NCBI GenBank assembly: GCA_037176705.1
Contig: CM073891.1
Span: 92,648,327-92,712,326, forward strand
DNA from: Molossus alvarezi
Taxonomy: Eukaryota > Chordata > Mammalia > Chiroptera > Molossidae
Reading direction: 5' to 3'
Length of the DNA stretch: 64,000 nt
Of this stretch, positions 34,451 to 46,132 are shown piece by piece. The notes under the pieces are model-generated. The model was not told the origin of the DNA and ran no database searches. It worked only from the letters and a program-made list of their open reading frames with translations. The translations under genes and the position numbers were made by a program. Numbering within the stretch: the stretch's first letter is position 1; each line of letters opens with the position of its first letter.

Positions 34451-36054
34451 TGGTTTTAATTTGCTTTTCCAATGGTTAATGATATTGAACATCTTTTGAT
34501 GTACTTATTCACTATCTGTAAATACTTTCCAGTTAAAAGTCTGTTTGTGTATTTTTCTAATTGAATTTTTAATTATTTTATTATTAAGTTTAGGAAGTTC
34601 TCATATAATCTAGATAATAGTCTTTTGTCAGATATGTGGTTTACAGATATTTTCTCCCTATCAGAAGTTTGTACATTCATGCTCTTAATAGAATGTTTCA
34701 CAGAGTAAAACGTTTTTAATTTTGAACAATTTATTAATTTTTATTGTAATAAAGTAGGCATTTGATGTCAAGTTTAGGAACTCTTTGCCTATCCCTAAGT
34801 TTCTACTATTTTTTCAGTGTTTTATATTTTCATGTTTTACCTCTAGATCCATCACCCATTCTGAGTTAATTATGATATAAAGTGTGAAGTATGAGGTTCT
34901 GGGATTTTTCGGGGAATGGACGCTCAATTGTTCCAGCACCCTTTGTTAAAGTACTACCCTTTCTTCATTGGATTGCTTGCTCATTTGTGTTGAAAAATCA
35001 ACAGGACATAATTGTGTGGAACCATTCTGGGTTTTCTATTTTGTTCCATTGATCTATCTAGCCCTCTTCCAATACCAAAATGTCATAACTGCTCTATATA
35101 CTAAGCCTTAAATGGTTAGAATGATCAATATCACTTTGTTATTCTTAGACAAAATTCTTTTATCTATACTAGGTCTTATGATTTCCCATATAAATTTTAG
35201 GATATGCTTCATATGCCTACAAAAGACTTGTTGAGATTTTGATAACTGCATTAAACCTATAGATCAATTTGGAGAGAACTAACAGTTTGCAATATTGAGT
35301 CTTCCAATCCCTGAATAACATAGTATTTCACTCAATTTATTTAGGTCTCTCTTCATTTCTTGCATCAGGATTTTGTGGTCTTCATCATAGAAATTCTATA
35401 CATGTTTTGTTCGATTTATAATCAAGTATTTAATTTTCAATGAATCAATTGTAATGGTATTTTGACATTAATTTTAAGTATCCACCTATTCATTGTTAAT
35501 ATGTAGAAATGAGATTGACTTTGTGTTAATCTTGTCTCCTGAAACTGCTGAATTCACTTACTAGTTCTAGGACTTCCCTTTGCATATTATTCAAGCTTTC
35601 CGTGGTACATTATCATATCCTTTGCAAATAATAACAATTTTATTTCTTCCCTTTCAATTTGTGTGTCTTCTATGCTTTTCTTTGCCTTACTGTACTGGCT
35701 AGAATTTCCAGTACAATGTTGAATAAATGTAATGAGAACATACATTCCTTTCTTGTTCCCAATTTGAAAAGAGAATGTAGAGACTTGGTATCATTTTTTC
35801 ATTAAATGTTTGGTAAAATTCACTAGTGAAACTATCTGGGCTTAGCACTTTTTTTTAGAAGGTTATTAGTTATTGATTTAATTCCTTACTATATGTAGGT
35901 TAATTCATATTATGTATTTATCATTACATAAATTTGGGAATTTACCTATTTTATCTAAATTATCAAATTTCTAAGCATAGTTTATTTTTTAATTTTGATG
36001 TAGAGATTAGTAGTGCTGATATTACTCTCATTTCTAATACTAGTTACTTGCATT

Positions 36055-36146
36055 ATCTATTTATTTATCTATCATCTATGTATCTATGTATCTATCTATC
36101 TATCATCTATCATCTATCTATCATCATTATCTATCTATCTATATGT
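36055..36146. repeat. (ATCT)n microsatellite
   Basis: Interrupted ATCT/ATGT units within the L1M, ending in a short GT run. Confidence 0.93.
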
Positions 36147-36363
36147 GTGTGTGGTTTAGCCTAGCTAGAGGTTCCTTAATTTTACTTATCATTTCAAGGA
36201 AGTAGGTTTTGGTTTTGTTCATTACCTCTATAGTTTTTCACAATTATACTGAGCTGTGATTTTATCTCTATTATTTCTTTCCTTCAGCTTACTTTGTGCT
36301 TTTTTTGCTCTTTTCTTTCTGTGTTCTTAAGGTAGAAACTTAGACTATTAATTTGATACCTTT

Positions 36364-36690
36364 TCTCTTTTTAATATTTATTAAATTTACTGGGGCAACA
36401 TTGGTTAATGAAATTATATAGGCTTCAGTAGTACAATCCTATAATACATTATCTGTTTATCGTATTGTGGGTTCACCCCCCAAAGTCAAATCTCCTTCTG
36501 TCACCATTTTCACCCCTTTACCCTCTTCTACCTCCCCTCACCCTCCTTCTTTTCCCCGGGGAATCACCATACCGTTGTCTGTGTGTATACGTTTTGCGTT
36601 TTTTGTTTGTTCGTTTGTTTGGCTTTTTTTTTTTTTTTTTTTTATCCCTTCACCTTTTTCACCCAGCACCCATTAGTCTATTAATCTGAG
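36364..36690 (-). mobile_element. L1MA-like 3' UTR fragment nested in L1M
   Basis: Antisense of an older L1 3' UTR: 'aatttactggggcaacattg', 'ggttaatgaaattatatagg', 'acattatctgtttatcgtat', 'gtgggttcaccccccaaagt'. It contains a long T-run at 36627-36644. TSD-like repeats ATACCTTTTCTCTTT / AGACCTTTTATCTTT (36356-36370, 36689-36703) support a separate insertion. Confidence 0.75.
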
Positions 36691-36844
36691 ACCTTTTATC
36701 TTTTGTATGGTAAGTACATGGTCCTATAAATGTCCCTTTCAGTACTGTGTTAATTGCATCCCAAATATTTTGATGTATTTTTAATTTCTTTCAGTACTAT
36801 GATTCTCACTATTTTAAATAAAAATCCCAATATATTAGGTAATA

Positions 36845-36985
36845 TAGTTACAATATATATTTAAAAATTCCACCCTAACTTTCTAAGATATGTGTTTAAT
36901 TACTATGTTGTACATTTAAAACTAATGTAATATTATATAGTAACTGTAATGTAAACATTTAAAAATATTTTTTAAAATTCTACCC
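36845..36985 (+). mobile_element. Old L1 3' terminal fragment
   Basis: The 'actatgttgtacatttaaaa' and 'ctaatgtaatattatatagt' phrases are typical of the 3' end of older L1 elements in sense orientation, followed by an A-rich stretch. Confidence 0.5.
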
Positions 36986-36989
36986 TCTT

Positions 36990-37370
36990 CTCTTGTCAAA
37001 AAACTGGTTAATGTTGGGAAGCCTGTACTCTCTGCTGTATTTCAAGGGTCTAAAACTGTGCCTGGCACATGGTATTGCCTAGCATTGGTGTACTGAATAA
37101 ATAAACTAACCACCTGTCTTAATGTTTAAAACTGGGCCATCTATTGTGAGATGCTTAAGTTCAAATCCTTGTTCAGCCAGTTCATACCTGTGTAATATAG
37201 GAAAACTTATTTAAGTTCTCTGTGGTTTAATTCATTTGTCTATAACATTGAGAAAATTGTGTTTAGTACATAGAGTTTTAAAAGATCACAGAAGATAATA
37301 TATGTAAAATACTTTTACCAGGCACATAGGAAGTACTAAAATGTTAGCTATTATTATGATTATTTTTGAT
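36990..37370 (+). repeat. L2/MIR relics
   Basis: Around 37060-37100, 'actgtgcctggcacatggta' followed by 'tgaataaata' is the signature of L2/MIR 3' ends. From 37135 to 37370 a MIR-like core follows ('agttcaaatccttgttcagc', 'aacttatttaagttctctgt', 'ccaggcacataggaagtact'). Confidence 0.65.
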
Positions 37371-37811
37371 ATTTTGTAGTTATACAAATATGAAGACTAG
37401 AAATATATTCACTGAATTATCTACACTGGTTAATTTGGGAGTCTTTGGGGGTAAAAGACAGATTTTACCTCATATATCTGTATTGTTCAGGTAAAAATAA
37501 TTTTTAAAATATTTCTGTGTCTTGTATATAATGTCTGTATATATCATATATGTGTCTACCTATCTTCTGTTTGTATTTCTTAGAAATTATTTTCTATTCA
37601 TTCTGCTCATTACTTTCCACAAGGAGTGATTACAGGTATACTACTTTTTACATCTTCTATGCTCCTCAGGTGAGGTTGATTTATAATTATTTTAGTGCTC
37701 CAAAGGCCCATCTCTCACACTGAACAGGTTTATTCCTTGGGGCTTTCTTTCTCAGCCTCCCAGGTGGCCTCCTTCTCATTTTTTCCACAGCTGTGTGGTG
37801 GTATTTCTACT
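37371..37811. other. DNA with no recognised feature
   Basis: AT-rich, then a short pyrimidine-rich segment (37700-37800). Nothing recognised. Confidence 0.4.
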
Positions 37812-38903
37812 AAGAATGTAAGGAAATGGAAGCATATACTGTGTTCATGGATTGGAAGAATTACTATCATTAAATTGTCCAAACTACTCATAGCAATCTG
37901 TATATTCAACGCAATTCCTATTACACCACCAATGGCATATTTAAAAGATCTAGAACAAATATTCCCAAAATTTGTATGGAACCAAAAATGACTCTGAATA
38001 GCAGCAACAATATTGAGAAAAAACAAAACAAAGGTATCACAATATTGGATATCAAATTATACTACAAAGCCATTGTAATTATAACAGCCTGGTACTCACA
38101 CAAGAACAGGCATGTAGATCAATGGAACAGAACAGAAATCTACCCACATAACTATGGTTACTTTGACAAAGGTGGCAAGAACATATACTGGAGTAAGACA
38201 GTCTCTTCAATAAATGGTTGTGGGAAAATTGAACAAGTACAAGCCAAAAAAATAAAACTAGACCACCAACTTACACCATATACAAGAACAAACTTAAAAA
38301 TTGACAAAATACTTAAATGTAAGTCACAAAACCATAAAAATTCTAGGAAACATAGGCAGCAAAATCTGTCATTTCAGACAGCAGAATTTTCACCCATACA
38401 TCACCTAGGGCAAGAGAAACAAAGGAAAAAATAAATAAATGGAACTACATCAAACTAAAAAGCTTCTGCATAGCAAAAGAAACCAGCATCAAAATGCAAA
38501 GGGAACCCACTGTATGGGAGAACATATTTGCCAATGACATATTGGATAAAGGGTTAATTTCTAAAATATATATAAAACTCATACACCTGAACAAAAAAGA
38601 CAAATAACCTAATTAATAAATGGGCATAGGACCTGAATAGGCACTTCTCCAAAGAGTATATACAAATGGCCAATCAACATATAAAAAAATGTTCAACATC
38701 ACTAAGCATTAAAAAGGTGCAAATTAAAACTATCATGTGATATCACCTCACACATGCCAGAATGGCTACCATCAATAAATCTACAAACAACAAGTTGGAA
38801 AAGACATGAATAAAAGGGAACACTAGTATACTCCCGGTGAGATTACAGATTGGTGCAGCCGCTGTGGGAGAAAATAAGGAATTTGCTCAAAAAATTAAAA
38901 ATA

Positions 38904-39155
38904 CCCTGGCCGGTTTGGCTCTGCTGTTAGAGCATCGGCCTGTGGTCCAGAGAGACCCCGGTTTGGTTCCCGCTAAGGGCACATATCTCGGTTGCAGTTT
39001 GTCCCTGGCCCTGGTTGGATCATGTGGGTGGCAGCCACTCGATGTGTCCCTTTCACATTGATGTTTCTCTCTCTCTCTCTCCCTCCTACTCTATCTGAAC
39101 AAAAAATGAAAAAAAATCCTCGGGTGAGGATAAAAAATGAATAAATAAATAAAAA
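38904..39155 (+). mobile_element. VES-type SINE, long form, nested in L1
   Basis: CCCTGGCCGGTTTGGCTCTG head, TTGCAGTTTGTCCCTGGCCC block, CCTCGGGTGAGGAT tail and an AAATA-rich end. Flanked by duplicated L1 sequence 'attaaaaata'/'ataaaaaatag'. Confidence 0.94.
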
Positions 39156-39359
39156 ATAGAACTATCATTTACCTAGCAATTCCACTTCTAGGAATTTATC
39201 CTAAGAAGCCCAAAACACCAGTCAGAATGAATATAGGCACCCCTATGTTCATTGCAGCCCTATTTACAAAAGTTAAGATCTGGGATGAGTGCAAGTGCCC
39301 ATGAGTAGATGACTGTATAAAAAGTTGTGGTGTATTTATACAATAGAATACTATGCAGC

Positions 39360-39363
<4 letters not shown>

Positions 39364-39396
<33 letters not shown>
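39364..39396. repeat. poly(A) tract, about 33 bp
   Basis: Homopolymer within L1 ORF2 sequence ('cagctgtaa...gaaatcttac'). It corresponds to the 'gtaagaaagaaaga' position in sister copies and so arose by local A-run expansion rather than as an insertion tail. Confidence 0.9.
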
Positions 39397-39402
<6 letters not shown>

Positions 39403-39775
39403 AATCTTACCCTTTGAGGCAGCATGGAGGGACCTGGAGAGTATTATGCTAAGTGAAATAAGCCAGTCAAAGAAAGATAAATATCACATGATCTCACTTA
39501 TAAGTGGAATCTAATGAACATAATCAATTGACAAACAAAATAGAACCAGAGACATGGAGAGATGAAACAGACTGACATATATCAGAGGGAACAGTAGACT
39601 GGGAGGAGATGGGAAGAAATTAACCAAAGAACTTATATGCACATATACATAACCAGTAGACATAGACAGTAGTATGGTGAAGTCCTGGGGTGGGGCAGGG
39701 GCTGGAAGGAGGTGAGTAAATGCATGGATAATTGGGGGATATCTGCAATACTGTCAAAAATAAAATTTTAAATAA

Positions 39776-40126
39776 AATAAGAATATAGACCACTAGCTAT
39801 CAAAACCATCAATATACCCGAGGACATTTTAAAGTTCTTATAGACTCCCTTAGTATTTTCATCTCAAGAAATCCATGGCATTTAGCTTCAATCAGCATGT
39901 AAATTATTTTATAAAATCCCCACAATGATTAAAAACCATTAATTGTATTTCAGTGATTTCAAAATGAATGAAAGGAAAATACTGAAAATGTTTCTGAGTT
40001 ATTTGTGTTTTATTCTAGGAATAATATATATATAGTTTTATTATTGAAAATTCTTGGGTAAAAATACAAAGAGATATAAAAAAATTTTACATGCCATTTA
40101 AAAAAAACTATAAATTATTCAGCAGG

Positions 40127-40167
<41 letters not shown>

Positions 40168-40257
40168 CTGTATAAAATTCTGTTCATCATTGCATAATAT
40201 GTATGTATGCATGCACACATACACATATCTGTGTATACCTATATTATAATGTCTTTG
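39776..40257. other. AT-rich DNA with (TA)n at 40128-40164
   Basis: A run of about 17 TA units is the only structure. The rest is unrecognised AT-rich sequence. Confidence 0.6.
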
Positions 40258-40275
40258 TACTTCTGTTTTTTAAAA

Positions 40276-40479
40276 TATGTTTTTGTTAATTTTCTAGAGA
40301 GAGGGGAAGGGAGAGAAAGATAGAAACATGGACGTGAGAGAGAAAGATTGATCAGCTGCCTCCTGTACACCCCCTACTGAGGATGGAGCCTACAACCCAG
40401 GCATGTGCCCTGACCAGGAATTCAACCAGGACCTCTCAGTCCATGGGATGATGCTCAATTACTGGGTCAGTCAGACCAT
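40276..40479 (-). mobile_element. VES-related SINE, short form
   Basis: A-rich/GA-rich tail at the left, decayed tRNA-like head (complement of TGGTCTGACTGACCCAGTAA) at the right. TSD ACTTCTGTTTTTT / GCTTCTATTTTTG (40259-40271, 40480-40492). Confidence 0.88.
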
Positions 40480-40492
40480 GCTTCTATTTTTG

Positions 40493-40908
40493 AATCTGCA
40501 TATGTATATTTATACTTACAAAAATTACATATGTGTGAGGATACACAAACACACTGTTAGTATAAATTTACACTCAAATAAATGTACCTTTTTACATGGT
40601 CAAAGAACTATTAAAATGGTCTTATTCATTTTACTCTCATCAATTCATATTATCATTCTTTTCCCTCTCTTTTTCCCTCCTTCCTTCTCCCTGGGTCTCT
40701 ATCTCTATCTCATTTCCATTTTAACCAAAAAAAAGGGAAATAATATAATTCCATTACTTAAATTATGATTTCTTTTAAAATGATAACTTTAAATTTTTAT
40801 TACGTTATCATCCGTTGGAGTTTTTATTTTATAAGAGCTCCCAGTTGCCTATGTTTATATTGCTTAGCATCTTTATAAGATGTTGTTATAATTTTCATTA
40901 ATAATTTT
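40493..40908. other. AT-rich DNA, no recognised feature
   Basis: Nothing recognised apart from a CT-rich segment at 40650-40710. Confidence 0.4.
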
Positions 40909-41304
40909 GTTATGGACTAAATTATGCCACCCCGCCACTGTCAAATTTATGTGTTAAAATCCTAACATACAGTCCCTCAGAATATGACTCTATTTGAAGA
41001 CAAGTTCTTTAAAGAGCTGATTAAGTTAAAAAGAGCTCAATAGTGTTGGTCCTATTTCAAATGACTGGTGTTCTTCCTGAAGAGGAGTTAAGACACAGAC
41101 ATGAACAGAGAGGTTAAACCATGTGAAGACACAAGGAGGAGATGACCATCTACACACCAAACAGAGGATCCTCAGAAGAAAGCAACCCTGGAAACACTTT
41201 GATGTTGGACTTTCAGCCTCCAGAATAGTGAGAAAATACATTTCTGTTGCATAAGTCACCCAGTCTGCAATACTTCTTCATGGCAATGCTAGAACACTAT
41301 TGCA
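40909..41304 (+). mobile_element. MaLR-type LTR (MST/MLT1-like), near complete
   Basis: Starts TGTTATGGACTAAATTATG and ends ...TATTGCA. Internal phrases match the ERVL-MaLR LTR consensus: 'tgttaaaatcctaacataca', 'cctcagaatatgactctatt', 'catgtgaagacacaaggagg', 'gatgaccatctacacaccaa', 'gttggactttcagcctccag', 'aagtcacccagtctgcaata'. Flanking 5-mers do not match as a TSD. An old non-coding LTR from before bat diversification. Confidence 0.82.
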
Positions 41305-41831
41305 GATATAAATCACGTGTTTCTCAATATACATTGAAAATATATTTTTTTAATTTGTTGTTTGGTTTTTGTAAGCAAACTTTTTAGAAGTATGCCATGA
41401 TGTTAAAAAAAATTCTAAGCATAATTGTACATCTTTTTGAATTTTCTCACAAGGAGTAGACCTGTGTAACCACTCCCATATCAGGAACTAGAACATCATT
41501 AACACCCAGAATCCACTCTCTGCCTTCATCTATCACTAGTTACTTCCAAATTGTAAAGAACATCTGTCTCTATTAGCTAGTTCTATGTGGGTCACCAGGT
41601 CTGCATACGTTCAGCTTTAGTAGACTGACAACCTGTTTTTCAACCAGCAGTAGTAAACCCACATGAAAGCTCCATTTGCTTCACATGATGCCAACACGAG
41701 GTAGTGTCAGTCTTTATTCTATCCACATGCCTTTTCTTCATTTTAGTCTTTCTAATTTGTGAATAGCGATAGAGCTTTACTTTTTATTTTTCTGTTAAGT
41801 ATGAGACTGAACATCTTTTCCAATATGTTTT

Positions 41832-42106
41832 TTTTTTTTTTTTTTTAATTTTTTTTTTTTTTTATCCTCATCCGAGGACATTTTTCCATTTTTTGTACAG
41901 ACAGAGTGGGAGGGAGAGAGAGGAAGAGAGAGAGAGAGAGAGGGAAACATCGATGTGAAAGGGACACATCGAGTGGCTGCCACCCGCACGACCAACCAGG
42001 GCCGGGGACAAACTGCAACCGAGGTACGTGCCCTTAGCGGGAACCGAACCAGGGTCTCTTCGGACCGCAGGCGGACGCTCTAACCGCTGAGCCAAACCGG
42101 CCAGGG
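41832..42106 (-). mobile_element. VES-type SINE, long form, youngest-looking copy
   Basis: Complement of the full long-form consensus, with intact A box (CGGTTTGGCTCAGCGGTTAG complement) and B-box region, CpGs preserved and a long T-rich (poly-A complement) end. A perfect 17-bp TSD CTTTTCCAATATGTTTT lies at 41815-41831 and 42107-42123. Long perfect TSDs, a long tail and CpG retention indicate recent insertion. The copy may be polymorphic within the species. Confidence 0.96.
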
Positions 42107-42305
42107 CTTTTCCAATATGTTTTGATCAATTGCACTTGGTTTTGTACAGCACCCTTGTTTATCAGCTTTGATCATGTCTTTATTGTTTCAACTGTCTTTT
42201 TATTATTGATTTATAATAGTTCTTAATATACTGAAAATATGTACCATTTGTTATCTGGACATATTGCACATTTTGTTCATATTTCATTTGACATTACAAT
42301 TTTTT

Positions 42306-42520
42306 TAAACATTTTTCTTTATTTATTTTTAGAGAGAAAGAAAGGGATAGGGAGAGACAGTTATAAACATCTATGAGAGAGAACATCTATTGGCTGCTTC
42401 CTTCATGCTCCCCACTGGGGATTGGGCCCACAACCTGGCATGTGCCCTGACTAGGAACAAAACCAGTGGCCTCTTTGTGCAAGGGTTGACACCCAACCAC
42501 TGAGCCACCCCAGCCGGGCT
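42306..42520 (-). mobile_element. VES-related SINE, short form
   Basis: A-rich tail at the left, head (complement of AGCCCGGCTGGGGTGGCTCA) at the right. Possible TSD ACATTACAATTTTT / TCATTAAAAGATTT. Confidence 0.9.
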
Positions 42521-43324
42521 GTCATTAAAAGATTTAACATTGTTTTTAAATGAAAAAAAAACTATTGGGAAAAAAATGTGGGAAATCTGTAATATTTTAA
42601 AAAATAAAGATAAATCTTTAAAAAATGAACAGAATGCAGCTCTTTTTATCATATGTTTCTTTTATGGTTAATTATCTTCTTGGCCTATCACCAGTTAAGA
42701 AGTTGTTCTTCTGAGTTTATCTTCTAGAGTTCTGAAAATGTTTTCTTTAGATATTTAAAATAATTTCTATAATTTAAAATTTATTAATTTTATGCTTCAA
42801 AATATATTTTTTATTTCAGATGAATACTGGACACATCCAGTATCATTTTGTTTTTATTCACTGCAATATCACCATGTCAAAAACCAAGATCATGTATTTG
42901 TTATTCTTTTGGGTTTTCTTTTTCCTTCATTAATCTAGCTGTGTATTTCTGCACAATAGCCTCTTTGGTGGCATATCTTCTCAGATTTTGACTATCTAAA
43001 AATATCTTTACTTTGCCCTCATTTGGACACTTATGTTTACCAGGTTTATATGTTAGAATTAGCAGTTATACCCTTTCAGATCTTCAAAGATGCTATTACA
43101 TCTTCTTTGGGTTCTCTTTGTTTTTTTTAGAAGTCTGAATTAAGCTGTACTATCCCTAAAAATAAGATAATGTTTTCATTAGGCTATTATTCATTTTTCC
43201 AACTGGGAAACTATTTAAAAAAAAAAAAGAGTAGCATTAAATATGACATAAAAACACATGCATCACAAACTATGATAAACTATGACATGTAGTTACCCTA
43301 ACTATAAAGTACTTAGGTAGGTTT

Positions 43325-43326
<2 letters not shown>

Positions 43327-43361
<35 letters not shown>
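43327..43361. repeat. (GT)n microsatellite
   Basis: About 17 uninterrupted GT units. Confidence 0.95.
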
Positions 43362-43362
<1 letters not shown>

Positions 43363-43970
43363 CTTAGTTTTTCCTGAATCTGGCTGAAAATCCCATTCTC
43401 TACATCTTTTAGAACTCTAATTATATTTAGATTAAATATTTTCAACAATGAAAGAAGTCTGTTCTATTTTCTGTATTTTTCATTTGCTTGGCTCTCTGTG
43501 CCCCAGATTAGGTATTTTCTATTAACCCAATTTCTAGTTTACTATTCATCTTACCTATATGCAATGGGAGTACCTTCGCCAGTGTGGTTTATCTGAGGTG
43601 TGATTTTTACTATTCATCTTAGCTCTGTCCTCTCTAGTGTTAAACTCATTTTTGGTCCTCTTAATCACAACTATTTTATTGTTCAGTTCTATATTTGCCC
43701 TTGAACTACTTTTATAGATTCCAATTCTCTGCAAGTCTAGTTCTCAGCAACCATCTATTTTGGTAAACATAACAATTACAGGGTTTTTTAAAGTCTGCAT
43801 TCTTATAAACTATAAGTGGATAGCCTGTAGATATATCTCTATTTTTTTCAGTTGATTCTATTTCTTTGTATGCATGATAATTTTTCATTAACTACCAAAT
43901 ATTGTTCGAAAAACTAAAATTTCTCATCTTATCTGGATCTGGACATAATTTTAGTTTTATGGCTATCAGT

Positions 43971-44440
43971 AAATTTTGATGCAGATGACCTTGAACTTAG
44001 ACACGAAATCGAAGCGGCACTTGCAGGCCTGTTCCTTATGTGTTCCTCACCCCAGGCTGCACACCTTCGGCGGCGCTGGATGCGGTCTGGACGGCGACGA
44101 GAGCTCCACATCACTGGGCGATCCTGAACGCGAATGTTCTTCTCCTGGAAACACGAAGCTGCCAACAGCTGTGCTCAGCTGAAGTTCTCTGCATGGCTCT
44201 TTACCTTTCACCCGAAAGCATTTCTACGTGTGCAAATGACTCCAGGAAGACGGAGTGCGGTGGGTGAGACTTGCTTCTCTTATCTTCGGGATCCTGATCG
44301 CTCCTCAAGGCTGCCTTGCCATATCAGAACTCTGAACTGTTTTCTACCCAGCCCCAGGAGATTTCCAGAAGGCTTCTTAATTTCTGATCTCTGTAGTTTT
44401 CTTCTCAGCTTCTCGGCCATGTATCATGTGTTCCTTGTGA
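43971..44440. other. CpG-rich island of unknown origin, possible decayed coding retrocopy
   Basis: GC- and CpG-rich sequence (for example CTTCGGCGGCGCTGGATGCG) set in AT-rich old L1 debris. It does not match the L1/HAL1 5' UTRs in this window. On the minus strand, frames that would join with a shift read HPPHSVFLESFAHVEMLSGE (about 44205-44265), then CRELQLSTAVGSFVFPGEEH and SGSPSDVELSSPSRPHPAPP (about 44067-44190). On the plus strand other frames are also open (FDADDLELRHEIEAAL near 43976). I recognise no protein. No poly-A or TSD is obvious. It may alternatively be the 5' UTR of an unfamiliar old L1/HAL1. Confidence 0.35.
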
Positions 44441-45874
44441 ACTGATAAATCGTTTTATAGAAAAAAACAGCTTAAAATATTGGGGTTATGACAGAGATTA
44501 TTTTTTCTTCATTGAATCTTGGCCCATAATATTCTCATTGCCTTGGTAACTCTTAGATGACTTTTAAATTGATCAATTATTCTGAGCATTTAACTTACTC
44601 ATTGTAAAATATAAAATATGTTGAATAATATCAATCGTGATAATCCTAAATTTGTGATGTTTAAGAGAGACCGTTTCAAACATTAAAGTCAAGTTGACTC
44701 TTTTGTTATAATCTATAAAATTTTCACAATGGTGCCAATTTTTTGAATCATGACTTTCTAGTGTTTATTGATACTTTCTTGGGATTTGTGATAACTATTT
44801 TAAACATTATATCATCAAAGTTTTCTAAGTCCTCAACTAAATATTTCAGTCCAGAAACTCCATTTAGTGTGTGTATACATTCACTTGCTTTAGAAATTGG
44901 CCAATGCTGTTCTAATTCTGATAGATGGCTTTTTGTATCAAATGTACAGCTTCACTCTATGGTTCCCTATTATTACACTTTAGGTTAGTTCTACTCTTCT
45001 TTGAAATGTGCATATTTCTGTCTTGTGATTTTGTTTATATCTTTTCCTGGAGTAATTCTATAAATTGAAAGAGCAGTTATATCAGAATGCATTAGGAAAT
45101 ATATTAAGATCTCCTATGTCTAAATTTATCTTGAATTTTCCTAACATAGAACTGAAAGTTTGGGGAAATAGTGGTCAAGTTTCAATAGCGTTTTTGTCTC
45201 ATAAGTTAAAATGTTCTATCTTTTGACATCTATCCCCTGAATCTAGAATGCCTCTTTTTTCCTCTCTAGAAGATGTAATCCTCTTTTTTGCCTTGATTCA
45301 TTATTTTATAATAATGTTTATGCATAGATAGTAGAGATTATTTTGTTACATAAATCCTGTTCAACATACTCTAAGCTGCATTTTAAGATCTGGATTTTTT
45401 CTCTTTTTAGCTTTGTTACATATTCCTTGTTTAGTTACTTATTTCATTAGACTATAGTGCCCTGGTGAAGACCAAATGTGCCCTTCCTTCGGACCCATAT
45501 GGGTGCATACTGCTTTGTGCTTTTTTTTTTTTTTTTTTTTTTACAATTATTTTAATGGAATTGTAATGAAGAAGTAAGGTAAGGTCCTCCCCAATAAGAC
45601 ACCTCAAAATGTGCACAAATGAAATAAAAATGCACAATGACTGAGTAACTTAGAAAAACACAAGTTCACCTTTTGACATATTTCTATGTAGATAAGTCAT
45701 TTCAATTTCTAAGATATCTTCTATTACTTTGAGCAATGTATTTAAAATATTCTTTTAAATGTTACAAAAGTATTATATTATTTCCCTAATTTGGCCAAAT
45801 TGAATTTACTTTCAGAAGTGCAAACTTATATTTAATAAGCTTATACAAATTGCCAAAATATGGAGAGGTCTCTA
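44441..45874. other. AT-rich DNA with a 22-bp T-run at 45521-45542
   Basis: No gene or recognised repeat. The T-run follows 'tgcatactgctttgtgc'. I looked for a small Pol III RNA ending there and could not recognise one. Confidence 0.4.
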
Positions 45875-46132
45875 TAACTTATTGTCTTTTTTTTATTAAT
45901 TAATTAATTAATTTTTGTTACAAATGTTTCTCCTTTTTCTCCAACTGATTCCCACCTCTCCCTCCCTCCCTGCCCTCTCCGCAGCTTTTTGTCCATGTCC
46001 ATTGTTCATACATACATGCATATAAGTTCTGTGGTTTATCTCTCCCCCACCACCCCCTCTTCTGGGGATTGTCAGTCTGTACCCCACTTCCACGTCTCTG
46101 GAACTACCCCATTCCTCAGACTGTTATGTTCA

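Larger units (their letters stand above)
32765..36840 (-). mobile_element. Ancient L1M element, 3' UTR plus ORF2, broken by later insertions
   Basis: Antisense 3' UTR phrases ('acagagctatagtaaaatat', 'atcatatgtgtagggtacta', 'ctccatctccacaatttcat') are followed by ORF2 read backwards: 'cccagaaacagtgtataagt' and 'cagtagcatttggtattatc' near 33710-33760, then 34440-36050 and 36150-36360, and finally 36705-36840. Divergence is much higher than in the other L1s here. Interruptions: an L1/HAL1 3' end (33362-33550), a candidate solo LTR (33798-34411), an ATCT microsatellite and an L1MA-like 3' end (36364-36690). No usable ORF remains. Confidence 0.8.
37812..39515 (+). pseudogene. L1 ORF2 C-terminal remnant
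   Basis: Readable blocks include WIGRITIIKLSKLLIAICIF (37849-37908) and YYKAIVIITAWYSHKNRHVD (38061-38120), i.e. the segment after the polymerase domain. Frames are broken by stops, the nested SINE and a poly-A expansion. No polymerase or endonuclease domain. Confidence 0.75.
37812..39775 (+). mobile_element. L1 retrotransposon, 5'-truncated, older subfamily
   Basis: Begins in ORF2 ('aaatggaagcatatactgtg') and runs through the ORF2 C-terminus and a 3' UTR different in detail from the younger copies ('ggagatgggaagaaattaac', 'ggatatctgcaatactgtca') to an A-rich end at about 39775. A VES SINE is nested at 38904-39155, and a long A-run (39364-39396) interrupts ORF2. More diverged from the 46 kb L1 than the 28-31 kb copies are, so it is an intermediate-age lineage. 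Confidence 0.88.
41385..43970 (-). mobile_element. Ancient L1M/HAL1-like fragments, interrupted
   Basis: Antisense old-L1 phrases recur: 'gacctgtgtaaccactccca' (41460), 'gagactgaacatcttttcca' (41803), 'ttgttatctggacatattgc' (42247), then ORF1-like antisense 'aaaaatatctttactttgcc' (42998) and 'ttctttgtatgcatgataat' (43861). Two SINEs and a GT microsatellite interrupt it. Divergence is high and continuity between pieces is inferred from order only. No open frame of note. Confidence 0.5.

Noticed and set aside
36055..36146. CRISPR-like array or satellite
   Set aside because: Simple ATCT microsatellite in a mammalian genome, with no spacers.
40909..41304. Active endogenous retrovirus
   Set aside because: Only a diverged MaLR LTR is present; no gag, pol or env sequence adjoins it.
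45463..45542. Small Pol III RNA gene ending in the T-run
   Set aside because: Compared from memory with U6, 7SK, Y and vault RNAs; no resemblance. The T22 is more simply a homopolymer.
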